Origin: Ciona intestinalis
Taxonomy: Eukaryota; Chordata; Ascidiacea; Phlebobranchia; Cionidae
Assembly (NCBI RefSeq): GCF_000224145.3
Contig: NC_020177.2
Location: forward strand, 4,717,106-4,781,105
Length of the DNA stretch: 64,000 nucleotides
Direction: 5' to 3'
Each line of letters opens with the position of its first letter. The first letter of the stretch is position 1. Positions 45,410 through 58,700 of this stretch are shown here, piece by piece. The notes beneath the pieces are model-generated. The model was not told where the DNA came from. It searched no databases and was given only the letters and a program-made list of their open reading frames with translations. Both the position numbers and the translations under genes were made by a program.

Positions 45410-45792
45410 TTATTCTTTAAGCTTAGGTGTCCTATCTTTGAGACCAGGGTAAAAACTAAAATCACATTGACTTAAAGTCGCGCTGTCTCCCTTTATGTCA
45501 AAGAACATAATTTGTGGCAATAACTCAGTTCTTTGTCCACAGTGTCTCAGTTTACACAAGCACACAAACAAACAAATATCCTTACCGTGCATTTAGTTGG
45601 GTCTTGTCTTGTAAGTTTCGGGTCGTTTAACGACAATAGACGGCCAGCAATGGATTCCAATCTTCCTCGTAAGTCAATCCAGCGGAATAGTTTCCACAAA
45701 ACAACGTAAACGGCAGCGTCGTAACCCGATCGACGCTCCATAAACCCTCGCGGCGTCAAAATAGGCGGCGCTGTGACATCATAAACACACAT
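45410..45792 (-). CDS. possible small gene of unknown function
   Basis: ATG 45790-45792 opens 69 codons (45792-45586) ending exactly at a GTAAGG donor. The sequence looks coding, with composition unlike nearby introns (LTPRGFMERRSGYDAAVY, LWKLFRWIDLRGRLES). A second open piece, 45490-45410 (GDSATLSQCDFSFYPG.. to TAA), would give 95 residues through a weak acceptor. Unspliced, the frame ends at 45547. It cannot splice in phase into exon 2 of the downstream gene, so it is not an alternative first exon for that protein unless non-coding. Function not recognised. Confidence 0.35.
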
Positions 45793-46175
45793 TGCGATCG
45801 TTTCGAGATCTATCAAGATCAACGAGACTTTAAAAGCAACGAGAATTACTGTGTGTTGATAGGCTATCCTCGATTTTGAAAAACATTGTTATGAATTTTA
45901 GAAAATATATAATAAATCTCTTTGTTTAGGAGCTTAACGTCGCCGATAAAGGTGGCCGCGAATTTTGACGTCGTTCGATCGGCGACTAATAGCGGTGGGT
46001 CCTTGGCAACCAAACACACAGAAGCGAATGTATGTGCGCGTTGCTGTGCGTGTGTGGTCGGGTGAGTCGGATTATTTGATGTTTTATTACTTTTGGTTCG
46101 GGCGCAAGCTTCTGTTCTTGTTTAAAAAAAACATTGATATTTTAAAAAGTTTGCTAATTACAATTAGAAATATTA

Positions 46176-46294
46176 TGGTCACTTATAAGTGGGCATAAGC
46201 CGCATAGTGTGTATAAAACAGAACACCGGTGTTATAACAGCTGTTGTTGCACCGCCATGCGAGGATAAAGTAAGTTTCATTCATCCATATTTAA
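46176..46294 (+). repeat. interspersed repeat, CACAAAGT..CGAGGATAAAG family
   Basis: Contains AACACCGGTGTTATAACAGC, GCGAGGATAAAGTAAGTTTC and ATTCATCC. Related to copies at 40255, 54316 and 62066. Confidence 0.6.
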
Positions 46295-47422
46295 AGACCA
46301 TTTGTCCCAGTGTTGCCTCGTGTTTTTCTAATAGTTCGCGGTCACCACTGGGTGTGCGATTCATCGAAAAAATCGCTTTTTCTAAACATTATCACGTGGC
46401 AGTAGCCTTTATTACGTCACAGTGGCGCGTTTAGGCGGGGGTCATCCGACCTTTAAACTTCCATCAAATAATTTCTTTTGTTACGACACAATACCAAATG
46501 TAATCGATTCTTATGTAACAAACAACTTATCTGTATCCGATTCAAGTTAATTTATATCACGAGACTCGCGTGTTTCTCACTTTTTCGGTTTGTATTTTCT
46601 TTCCAGATGCGATATTTGGTTTAACTTTTTGTTAATGAGTTGTCAGATGTGAAATATTTTAGATGTCTATCCTTTACACTAGGTTTACCCATCATACTGG
46701 CTTCATTTATAATTATATAATTATGGGAATTGGTGTATTTTTCCACTTCGAGGATTTCCGGATACATTTTTTAGAATCAACATAAACGGGAGGATAATGT
46801 GTTGCATTCATACAACTTTGTTATTGCATTGATTTGAAAATTTGAAAATGTTTTGCTTTTCCAGAGTATTTTAACTGAAGTCTATAAAAAAAGAAATTTA
46901 AATAATTGTTTATTCATCCAGTTTGATTATTGCGTCACAAATGATAATGCATTTCTATTTTAGATCAGCTTCGTGAAGTTACACTGTTACGTCATAGTGT
47001 CGTTACTTTTCTATTGTTTGTTCCATCATAGGCTCGAAACGAACTAAAGTTGTTTTTGTCAAGAATTTTTTATCAGAAAATTCTACATTGTGTTTACGTG
47101 GCAAAATTGTAAGAAAACGCCCGACGGTCGCACGTATTATGACGTCATTTCCTACTCTTTACTGAAACAAAACGACTGCGAAACAACTTCGTTAAATTAT
47201 TTTAACTGTTTTGGTATAATTCCCGCTCTTTTAAATCAACGTCTTTGTATTCCATGTTGCGTTTTAATATGTAAGCCTTGTATGATATGTTACATTTACA
47301 TAGAAAAATTAAACGAATCAAAAGGAGCATATAGGACAGTAATTAATTATATAATTAAGCAAGAACCACTTCCAAGTAAAATGAACATATTACGGTTCGG
47401 GACGTTTCATTGCATAACTTAT

Positions 47423-47617
47423 GCTAGAGTGGGGCAATATGAGACACCTTTAGCACATAATATTACAATATCCTGAACGTGTTTCAAACAATTAGCAATG
47501 ATCTATGTCAGTCGTGAAGATAAGATTTTATAATTGTTTGAATGTTCTTTGTTTACTACCAAATGCGACGAGAAAATAGAACGAAATAGTGTCCCATCTT
47601 TTCCCATCTCAGTATAA
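47423..47617 (+). mobile_element. TAGTAGGGTGGGG MITE, copy 8
   Basis: GCTAGAGTGGGGCAATATGA, GACACCTTTAGCACATAATA, TTTGTTTACTACCAAATGCG, GACGAGAAAATAGAACG and AGTGTCCCATCTTTTCCCAT: a full-length but diverged copy. Confidence 0.75.
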
Positions 47618-48540
47618 ATGTGTCTTATCCGAGCATATCTGTTTAGAATGTAACACCCGCTTACAATTTAGTTATGTTGGAATATGTTAACTTTTTCCAT
47701 ATGTATATAAACATATTTATAAAACTCTATTCAAATCGGCTGAATTGCTTCTTCTATTTAAATGGTTCGGGTTGCATTATATATAGGATTCGTATAGGCT
47801 AAGCAACCATGTTAAGCGCAACATTGTTATGCTGATGTTGTATATACATTACAGTTACAGGAAGACAATGTTATTGTTAACCTTAGGTGGTGTTTGTTTA
47901 TATAACAGTGATTCACACCAGTGTAATGCATACCTTTGTGTAAAGAGATTGTGTAATCATAAAGCTTGTGAAAGTTGCGTTTCAATACCTATATGCCACA
48001 CCCATTTTATCATCACTCTTTCAAATTCAAGTATCTTTTAACCCAAAAGTATTTGTAATACTGAACGTATTTTACAAACGGCTGTTGCCAGTTATCGGCG
48101 AAATATGTATATTTTGTTACACTGTTAGTTGGACTTGATTTTTGTTCGCTCCGTATTTAGTATAACTTGGTAAAAACACCAAGTAAAACATCGGCAGCAT
48201 TTATTTTGATTTATTTTACCATATTTAAGTTTAATATATTTAGAATGATTTAAATGTTAATATATTTGGGGATAAAGTATAGCTATATACAGTTATATCT
48301 CTTTGTTCGGAATTTTATAAACGAACTTTATAATTTCGTTGGTATTTTTATTGTGAGATATTCAAAAGCAAATTGCGAACTTGTTATTCTGTTTATAAGA
48401 TTTCTATTTTGTAAGGATGAAATCCTTTGACGCGTTTCGTCATTTGACTTGGAACTTAACCCGGAGTTGGTCTTAACCAACCAATCAATATACAGCTACG
48501 TTAATATAAAATCATCCCAACACCTCACATTACAAAAGTC

Positions 48541-48610
48541 AATAAGTGTTCCTACCAAACCCGGACTCGAACCTTCGACCCTCTAGCCTTCAAACCATGG
48601 TGTGTGTTTG
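48541..48610 (-). repeat. SINE-like fragment with polymerase III B box
   Basis: On the minus strand GGTTCGAGTCC matches a B-box consensus. The flanking bases do not pair as a T-stem and no cloverleaf forms, so a tRNA gene was rejected and a tRNA-derived SINE remnant is preferred. Confidence 0.4.
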
Positions 48611-49166
48611 AGCTTTTCTTCTTGTAAATGCACTTCACATATGTTCAGGATTTCTGTAAAACTTGAATGATATCCTTAATGGTCACACCCATCTTTAGTA
48701 ACGAAGAAGTTTGCTGTAATATCATATATCACCAAGTGTTTTTTTAGAAACTTTCTCCGCAGCGTAAAAAATTATACAAAGAACAAGTACATACGTTACT
48801 GCCTATTAATTACAATGATACTTTATATATATATTGAGCCAGTTGAAAGTTCCCGGTTAAAATTACCATTTTCTAATGGTGCTAGATGTTCATATACAAA
48901 CTCCTGCACCAAAAGGAGACGGTTACCCTGCCGGGAGAGGCTTGACACGAAACACTTATCTTAAATAGTCAGCAATACAATATTGTTAAGCTTACTCACC
49001 GCCTTGGTCTTCCTTTGTTGCCAGATTTGATGATGCTTCCTCTGTAAGTTAGTTGCTTACATACATGGTATACGAAGAAACTACCAGGCACCGTACATTA
49101 GGCAAGTGTCTTGTCATCTGGTCCTTGTGTTACTGATGATCCCACACTTTCCTCCGCTTTATTAAA

Positions 49167-49228
49167 ACAAAAACAAAAGGACTAAGAAGAGAGAGAGAAA
49201 GGAGAAAAAAGAAACGAAGAAGAGACGA
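49167..49228 (+). repeat. polypurine stretch
   Basis: An almost pure A/G run (AGAAGAGAGAGAGAAAGGAG..) of about 60 bases. Low complexity; could form triplex DNA, but nothing else supports a function. Confidence 0.45.
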
Positions 49229-52200
49229 ACCGGAAGTTACAGCTCTTCTGTCTCCTGCTACGTATAATGCGTCATTTCCCCCTGCTGCTCTGAAAACTTG
49301 AGTCAGTTAAAAAACGCCCAAATTAGGCCCCTATAGGACACACCCTGATCCGGATAACCTGCAGCGATTTGATGCTCCTGTCGCTTGCTTAAATCGCAAC
49401 AAAACCATTTCCGAATCCTTCACAAACCATACGCCGCCTGCATTATCAGGCTACCCGTTATATGATGGCCAATGGATTAGGATACTCTGTTATCTTCCGA
49501 GGTTTCCTGTTATCTTATCACTATAAATATCTTCCCCATTAATCCGTCCTCCAGCAGTATAAACAAGCGCCCATATTGCCAACCCCACACAATAATCATA
49601 ATATTACAACGCGAATAATAACCAAGCACCAAACTCTATATTATTGAAGACGAGTTAAGGCTTTCTCTTAAGATCTAGCCATCACAGCAAGAGCTGAAAA
49701 TATTCACCATTTATTTCATTCAAGAACTTCGTTAGTTTAATATCGTACCAGCACTTGTATTACTGAGCATATATACGTTTACACGAAAGCCTGTTAAAAT
49801 GCTAATAAATATATTGGCATAATCGGCCAACTCTATAAGAATCTCAGTTTCCTGGCCTGCTTTGTCGGACGACCTCGCCCAGCATATAGAAAATCTCAAT
49901 ATGCCGTTTCTTAAACGGTCGAGCATTTGTACCCCATTTTTGCTCCACCAATAATCAAGCATATAGTAAGCATATACAATTCAACTTACCAGTACGTTTC
50001 CATGCAGTCTTCGTGCCGCGGAGGTATGTCGACTGTTTAATTCTGGAGCTGGGGTGGTCCGATGCGTTTTAAAAGGTTTGATCTGCGTAGAAACGTGAGT
50101 CACAGCGCCGGAAACATCATATCCGTTTTAGTGAATCAAAACAAGTTTGTGACAGAACTGCCTCCGAGAAAGAAAGACTACAACGAATCATAAATCATCT
50201 TCTGTGGATAAGCACGAAGCGGTTAACTGTCCTATCATGTTACAACTAAAGTGCAATTGCAGTCGTATGGCCATTGCGTTCGTATACAACACAAATTTCA
50301 AGCCAGAGATAAATTGCTCTTTACTTTGCACATACACAATACAACCGAAACAGGTATCTACCAGGTAGAAGTTTCAATAACAGCACGTAGTGTTATAACT
50401 GCTTAATATTCAAGGAAGGATGCGATGACGACATTCCTTTGATAATAAGCAAACGTTGGTTACGTTATGAGCCTCACAACACATGCAGTAATAGGATATG
50501 ATCATCGGGGCTTTCCTAGCGCATCGTGAGCTCGTATTAAACAATGCACCTCTTACACCCACGCCACCAAGCATTGCTATACTGAAGGTACAAAATTGTA
50601 CAGCAGGCGCATGCCACAAACGGTACAGCGGGCAAAACCCATACATTCTGTATCAAACTATACCTGCTACATTCATGGGGTATATCGTGTCTCGTTGGTT
50701 CGAGCTTTTATCCGGCTGAAAATTACGGTCATTTTGTCGGTGGAGTTTAGCATTAGGTCCCCCTACCCAGCTGCTGCAGGTTTACACGACCATTGCCAGC
50801 AACATTACCTGTTCCGATTCAGTAGATCGTACAGACCTGCCTCAACAGGTATATGCAGGCCGTCACAATTTCAAATGAACATATCAGCGTTTCTTGTTAA
50901 GTTGATGATAAACAAAAATCAAGTCGATGCATCGCTGTTCTAAGACTACGCGTTATCCACGTGACGTCACAATACGTCTTTAGATGGAATTAGCAGCAAA
51001 ACGTAGCGAGTTTTCGAGAACTCATATTTCGTTGGATCGAACGCAGCCTCGGTTGGTATTTGATGACGTGTAACAGGATGTGACATCACGGCTATGTTGT
51101 GGCAACATTCGGTCGTGCCATGAAAATGACACGGTCGAAATTTACAAAGTATATATTTGTTTTGGCACGGTAATCGGTGGGCGGTAGGTCGAATGAGAAA
51201 CTTTTCCGGGTGTCGTGACGTCACTCCGATGTGTTACGTCATATCCGTAAACATAGTGACGAAAATGCAATAGGTTTAATTGGACGAAACAAAGTTTTGA
51301 TCTTTTCTAGCTCCTAATATGATGCTTCTTTAGCACCGTCTAGCGGGTAGATAAATAGTTCTTACAATTGCAGTGTTGACCGAAAACAAGTGTCTTACAA
51401 CTCCACCAGACGCAGTTTACCAAACTATTTAATTGCTGTAGCAAGGAAGCTGTCTTGTTACAATATTTCCTCCCGCTTAAAAATTCCCATGTAATATAAT
51501 ACAAGACACACTTTGACATGTTACCAGTTAAAAGCATTAAACCGAGCTGCGAGTCTCATTTTACTGACACCATGTGACTGCTGGTACACATACGATTGGC
51601 CCGCCTATTTCAAGTTAACAGCGCCTGCAGATTGATTTTTTTTTCAGTCACATGGGCTTATAAACCATCGACCAAGCACGGTTTAAAAACCCTGTGATTA
51701 TACAGCGCTCGTTTCGGGAACTTTTATACAGAAATAACAATGTATATGTTTAGCCCTCCCTCTGTACTTTCCACTCCTATTCAGCTACGTCTCGCATCCT
51801 GTCCTGTATCTAACGTTCTTCCGCCTTTTCCTTTACCTCCTATAAGTTATGTACTGTAATCTAATCCTTACATTGCAAGTCTGCAGTGCCAAGTAGAGCC
51901 CCTTTTCGCTGAGCAAATGCTGATCAGACATTACGCAATGGTAGCTTTATACAGCGGGCAGCACCCTTGTTCGACAAAGCACTTATTTACCAAGAAGCGG
52001 GTTTAATCCTTGCCTGCATGCTGCTGTCTGACACACTGTGTAACATGATCCGTTCGCTTGAGTGTCGACTGATTAACGAGAATTATTCTTATACACTGCG
52101 GATCATTTCCTTGTGGATGAGGTTACTTCGTGCAATTATGTGTGTTCCAGTCAACAAACTCATTTTTTAATTCCCTAATCGCCGCTAAAGGGTAAAATTG

Positions 52201-52719
52201 CGCTTTAAGAACGATTATAGGTACTGTTGGAAACGCGTGCGGGGCTTGGTATAAAAAGCTATACAGGCCCGTTTGAACCGTTTCCTGTCGCAATGATCTT
52301 TCTATTTCTATGAAGAATCACGGTGACAGTTAGCAAACGTGGCATGGTAATGAAAAAGATCCAGCCAATATAGAATCATCAAATTAATAACTTCAGTAAC
52401 TATACTTAAAACTTACTTTTATCCCCTTATGCCTTCATATAATAACATAACAGCTGCTGAACTGTATTTGGGCTGTATTGCTTAGCATGTCACGAACATT
52501 ACACAAACGTTGAAGCTCAATCAAATTCTAATACGACGAATCCATTAGCGCCCAGCATATACCACGCGATCGTGTTCGTTGCGGTTTTTGACCTCGAAAC
52601 ATGAAAATGCGTTGCAATAAACAATAAATCTAACAACAGTTTAAATAATTGTGAGATGTCTGTCACATTAAAGTGTTTAATTCAACCACTTAGTTATGCT
52701 AGCGTCTGCGCAGCCTTTT

Positions 52720-55700
52720 CTATCCGCACACTCGTGGCCCTCTTTCGCATATGAATGGATTGAATTTATTGCAATTGGCGTCATTCCATTTCCCGGCGTA
52801 GATCTTTTTCACCTCAGCGCAATCGTCCGTTTTGTATTCTTTGTCCGGAAAGCTGAAAATGGCGGGAAATTTGAATCGTTTTTTCTCAGTGACGCAATAG
52901 TATACTGTTACGGATCAGACCTACGTAACATAACACGAATAGAAATGTTTTATTTCACTCTATATATCATACCATAGTTTTTAACTTGCATTCGCTTATT
53001 GTGTATACAATAATCATTGAGTTACTGTAGCACTAGATTGCTTTCTAGATCTTACTTGTTTTTAAAGTTGTTCCATTGGCCAATAAAGTAATTTAGATTA
53101 TACCCGTTTGAAAATCTCCAAATGCTTTCGTTTGTTGTATCGTTCAGACCTGCAATGTTGTTCATATATGGTATTGTCTTGTTTGTATGGTAGCATTCTA
53201 TTTTATATTGGTTAGATCCTAAAGCGGGGTCACAGGGCGCAGATATTTAGGTCAAGGTTTGGGCCTTTACCCCACTAGTAAAATAAAATTGTGAAGTGTG
53301 TATTATGTTTATTAATAAGCGCAATTAATAATAAATCAAGACGGGCATGCGTACATGTAAGCGCGTTAGATTAGCTATATAACTTAAATACATATAAGCT
53401 CTTACCACAATAACTGGTTGCGCAATGACAATGCATCCAAGTAGAAAGTTATGCGTGCTATATGTATATATAGTAAAATATATTTTACCTATCCAGAAAT
53501 CCTGGTCTGATGATGGAACAACCAGTCCCCAAACAAAATCTTGAACCGCTGGCGAATCCACCACTACCAGTCGCCCTTCTTCTCTTACACAAGTTGTCCA
53601 CGCGGTGTCGTAGCGGAGTGGGGATGGAAAGAGCTTGTAACATTTACAACCAAATGGTCGCCAGCCTGGTTGACACACGGGGGCCGCTTCTGCTCTGGTT
53701 TCAACTAAAGGTAAAATATATTTCTATAACTTTATATAAACCCATATACTATAGTGTATAAGACACTCATCATGTCTAGCCAGATCTATTATGTTTGTGT
53801 GGCAACTTAACACTAAGTAGGATGTGTAAAAATGGGTGTCTGTGTTATAAAAACATCCGTGTTATAACTCGACTCTATGCATATGGTGTACGAAGACGCA
53901 ATATTCTTTTTCTCGTCCCATTTGATAGTAAACAAACAACATTCAAAGAGTTATAAAACTTTATCCTCACGACTTCGATAGTCCGTTGTTAATTGTTTAA
54001 AACACTAACAGGTCATTTGGATATTATGTGCTAAGGGTGTCCCGTCTCCCCCAGCTACCCCACTTTACGCGTAAAAGTTTACCGTTTTTGGCGACAATAG
54101 ACTCTGAATAATGTAGAATCTGTTCTGGAGTGAGAGCTTGCTTCCATACAGTAAGGTCACTTATATCTCCGTAGAAGCGGTGGACGTGTCTTTGCCTGGT
54201 AGGACTTCTCCAATCTTTTCTACCGACATGATAAGTGTTGTCTTCGTACATCCAATGTCCTGGAAACAAACGGGTTTTCAAATTATCAGCCATACATAAA
54301 AAAATCCCCCTGAAATAATCACCCACAAAGTAATACGCATGGTAACTCGTGAACTGGCACGAGGTGTTAACCCGTGTAATAACGACTGTCGTTTTCCGGT
54401 CACGCGAGGATAAAGTAAGTTTCATTTCGAAAAGCGCTGCGATGTTTTTCCATTATATAATACACTGCGCTATATCGTCTCGATGTATATCGCCTTTTAA
54501 GAGAAATTCTGCTAATTTAAAACAACACCCGATGGAAACAAGTACAATTTATAAGAAGATTATCCCAGCATAGCCAACACCATCGTAGCCATTTTCAATT
54601 TAAATTAATACCTTGTGTTCGTGGCCGGACTTTGAAGCCAGAGCTTCCGGTACCTACTTCTATAGTTAGCCTAGATAACAAAGTTATTAAATTATTTTAA
54701 CTTGGTTTAAAGTTTTTCGCAACTATACAGACGGAGATCTTTTCAAAACCGGTTATTTTAGTTTAGGTTCCGGTTAAAATTTAGCTCCGATTGCGTTTGA
54801 TTAAACTTTTCAAAGAGTCACACTTCGTTTCGTAATTTCCGCTTGTACACCTGTTGCAATTATCATGAGCTACCAATTGCGTATTGCTCTTAAAATTCCG
54901 CAATTAATTTCGTCTTAACTTTTACCACCCTTTAATTATTGCGGCTTGTTTTACAGCTAACCGGTATTAAAAGGCGACAATTAAAATTTCTGTAAATGGC
55001 GAAATATTTAGGCGTTCAAAAAATCTGTTTGCGGCGAAAATTCCTACTTTGTTTTAAAATCATTTAAATATTTTAAATGCCGCCCACTCCTTTAAATATT
55101 CGAAGTATAAAAAACGCCTAGAGCGACAAAATATTGACCTGCACCTTTCGAGGGATAATATTTGACCGATGGTATTTTTTGCTTTGGTCAAAACAAAGTA
55201 AGGTTATCTGCTGTTAGGAAGCAATACCCAGGTGACATATACTCGTAACTATATATAAAGTACTGGGGTAAGATAGATACCGTAAGCACATTATATATAT
55301 CCCACTTTTCGTGATAGTGTTTTGGTACGCTTTCTAAAGCTTTGTTTAACCAATATGTCAACCGTACTACAGATACCGTAAAGAATTGGAAATAAAAGAG
55401 TAAAAAACGTCCTCATGCAATGTAATGTTAAACCGTGTATATAATTTAACCATACAAAAAAAACATACAATGTCTATACAAACCAATAGTAAGCGGGGCC
55501 TGTGTGGATAAGGTCCCGTCAAGTTGCACAATGTAAGGCGATCCATCGGGCAGTCCGTTTAAATATGCATTAACTGTAGCCAGGTTGCTCTGTCTGTTAA
55601 CGTAGATTAATTGTTAGTGTAATCTACAATATGTCAATTTTCATATAATGAGAACGTTTTCATCGATTTCGTTAATTTCGTTAATTTCGTCACAAGCCCC

Positions 55701-58700
55701 CATACGTTGTAGTGGGGTGGGGGAAGATGGGATACTTTCGAACATAATATCCAAGTATTCAGATCGTGTTTTAAACAATTAACAACTGTCTTATAAGAGT
55801 CGCAAGAATACGGTTTTTAGTTATTGAATGTTCTTTGTTTACCATCAAATAGGATGATATAATACATTCAAATATCGTGCATTAAGCCCCCTTATTTGGC
55901 CCCCTTATTAAGCCCCCTTATTTAGCCCCCTTATTACGATAGCATTTTACCTGAAATCGTCTCTATTTACTGTGATGGCTACTGTCAACCAAGTATAGTT
56001 TGGAATTACTGCTTCACCGTATGTTATGTGACCTGGATTATCGTTCATATACATCGACACTTTACCTGTGGAAAGAAAACAAGTTGACATCAGCGTATAT
56101 GGCTTATTATAGATATAGTAGGGTGGGGAAAAGCTGGACAACTTTGGCACATAATATCCAAATATCCCTATCGTGTTTTAAACCATAAGCAATGGTCTAT
56201 GGAAGTCGCGAGTATAGAATTTTATAACTTTTTAATATTTCTTTGTTTACTACCAAATTGAAAGAAAATAGATTGAAAATGTGCCCCACCCCCCTGCCCT
56301 ATATATTAGATTTTTACTTTATACTGTGACCTGGTTGATTTAGATATGACATATAAACCAAATGTTATTATGGCATGGTTAATGTATTATTACTCCGTAT
56401 TTATAGATTCCGCATATTTAACGTCGATACTGCGATGTGCGTAGTATGGGTGCGGTTCTGTGTTGACCTCAATGCAACTGACTATATAAATGTAACTTAC
56501 GCCCATAGAAACTCGGTACTACAAACTGCCATCCCGTTTTATAAGAAGTTCTTTTGCTTAGAATACGACCACCCCAGTTGTCTGAACCACTGCGTGGACG
56601 AAGACGAATATGGGCGAAGATGGAAAAGCTGTCGGTGCCCAGATCCATGTCCTGTGCATTGAGAAAATGTAAGTATTGCTTTACAGTAAACGTGCATTCA
56701 CCACAAATCCATCAAGACTGCGTGATATACAATGTATTATCAATGTATGTTTGGCGACCGTATTTTATAGTGGGTCATATCGGCTTATTGAGTTTCAACA
56801 CCTGTTAAATATTCTCTTTGAATGACGCCATACACCATATCTGTGGTAAATATTGTTATAAACCAGTCAATACTACCGAACGTTACCAAGTTTGCAACTG
56901 CGTACAATTCGGTGAATAAAGGTGGCTGTACACATAGTATCCATGCGAATTCGCTTGCGAAGTCGTATGCAAATCCATTACCGCGTTCCGCATGCGGCAG
57001 CGAAATCCGGACAAAGCAGACAAAACGGACGAATTCCAGGTGCTGTGTACAGCTACCTTAATACTGTTTTATCGGTACTTCACTTCACCCTTTATACCTG
57101 GCCCAAATAAATAGCTCCGCCGTTTCGATCAAATTCTTCTGAGTTGCAAATATTTCCTATCTCCCATACGCAGTAAGTTCGGAATGGTAGAGGCGGTGTG
57201 GCCGATGCTTCCAAAACTGGTAAAAGATCGCTTGGACGTTTAAAACATTTGTTTAAAACATATTTGGCTTACAAGTATAAATGAACGTGTATTTTATACT
57301 ACGTGCGTGAGGTCCTACAGCAAGTCACGTCATGAGACCTGGGATTTAGCTTCGAGTTCTAAAACTGTTGAATAGCTTGAACATTTAAAAAGAGATAAGA
57401 AACATAATTTTTCCTGTATGTAGGTGAGGCCCTAAGGGTGGCACATCTGTGATATCGGCCAGAGTTGGCCCACTATACCAAAATATACATTTTCAATGCG
57501 CCTTGTTACTACTCAAAGAGAGCTTTAGCAGGATTAGGGCACCTGCCAAGTGGTTACACATGCGACTTTTACTCGCTTCTTGGAACGACCTGAAAGTCAG
57601 GTAGCCTACTGATGTTGTTTGTGATCCTTTTTGCTTGATAAAACTATGTAAGATGAAATGTGAATTATCTTTTTTATATAAAAGAGTAATTAAAGTGACC
57701 AGCTGTTTAATTTAAAATATTCGCATTATGCATGTCGCTTTTCTTTTGAATGTATTTTAATACTGTTGGAGTAAAACTCTGCCTAATAAATCACAGATGC
57801 TATGGCGTGACCGCCGTATATATAGGACCTCACTGCTTATGTATAGAACAGAATAAAAAAAAAACAAACAGAAGGCTGCCATATCGTATATTTCTATTTA
57901 AATAACTTGAACAGGTGATAATTATATTAGAAGTAATTTCATAAAATATCATTGATGACACGTCTACTTACTTGTAGTTGGGATGTTTGTGACGTTTTGG
58001 TCCCGACGACACACGAGCGGATGAGGTCCATCCGTTGCTGCAAGATATCGGGTCAAAGATGGTCAGAAATAAACGGGAAATATAATTTAATGTAAGTGGG
58101 TATTACAAGGTAGTTTAAATAGATTTCAGCATGCATTAAGTGTTGTTTTGTGCCCTCTATATTAGGTCCAAACTAATTAGTTTTATCAACACTTAAAAAA
58201 TAATATAGTAGGGTGGGGGGAGGGGGAATGAGACACCTTTTCGTTCTATTTTCTCTTCCTATTTTGTAAAAAAAACAATGACTATTTAAAGAATCATAAA
58301 ATCGTCAAGACTCCCATGGATCGTTGTTAATTGTTTAAAAAAAAACAATGATTATTTAAAGAATCTCTATCGTCAAGACTCCCATGGATCGTTGTTAATT
58401 GTTTAAAAAAAACAATGACTATTTAAAGAATCTCTATCGTCAAGACTCCCATGAATCGTTGTTAATTGTTTAAAAAAAACAATGACTATTTAAAGAATCT
58501 CTATCGTCAAGACTCCCATGGATCGTTGTCAATTGTTTAATACTCATTCAGGATATTTGGATATTATGTGTAAAGGTGTCCCGTTTTACCCCATCCTACT
58601 ATATATGGCAACACTTAAAGAGCTACAATAAAATAAGGGAGCATGCTATACACTGTTTACAGTAAACAGAATATTTTAAAGACCTGTCAGCGTGTTATAA

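Larger units (their letters stand above)
45793..52719. other. large gene-poor interval with scattered repeats
   Basis: Nearly 7 kb in which no multi-exon gene could be assembled. It holds one MITE copy (47423-47617), one copy of the CGAGGATAAAG repeat (46176-46294), a SINE-like B-box fragment (48541-48610) and a polypurine stretch (49167-49228). Around 48999-49160 on the minus strand short open pieces have plausible splice borders (for example 49040-48999, between CTTACAG and GTGAGT), but I could not join them into a gene. Upstream regulatory DNA or an unrecognised non-coding RNA is possible. Confidence 0.4.

Noticed and set aside
45586-45792. Alternative coding first exon for the unknown gene at 39941-45165
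   Set aside because: It ends in phase 0, whereas exon 44575-44376 needs an incoming phase of 1; joining gives an immediate stop.
47090-47476. Plus-strand open frame of 128 codons
   Set aside because: Its 3' part runs into MITE copy 8, it has no recognisable domain, and it shows no link to other exons.
48541-48610. Possible tRNA gene (B box GGTTCGAGTCC)
   Set aside because: The T-stem does not pair and no acceptor or anticodon stem can be drawn; kept only as a SINE remnant.
50596-50943. Plus-strand open frame of 115 codons in the gene-poor interval
   Set aside because: No domain, no splice context and a conflicting open frame on the other strand; likely chance.
53510-53761. Plus-strand open frame of 83 codons
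   Set aside because: It is the antisense of the C-type lectin exon 53692-53489, which has domain motifs and splice phase support.
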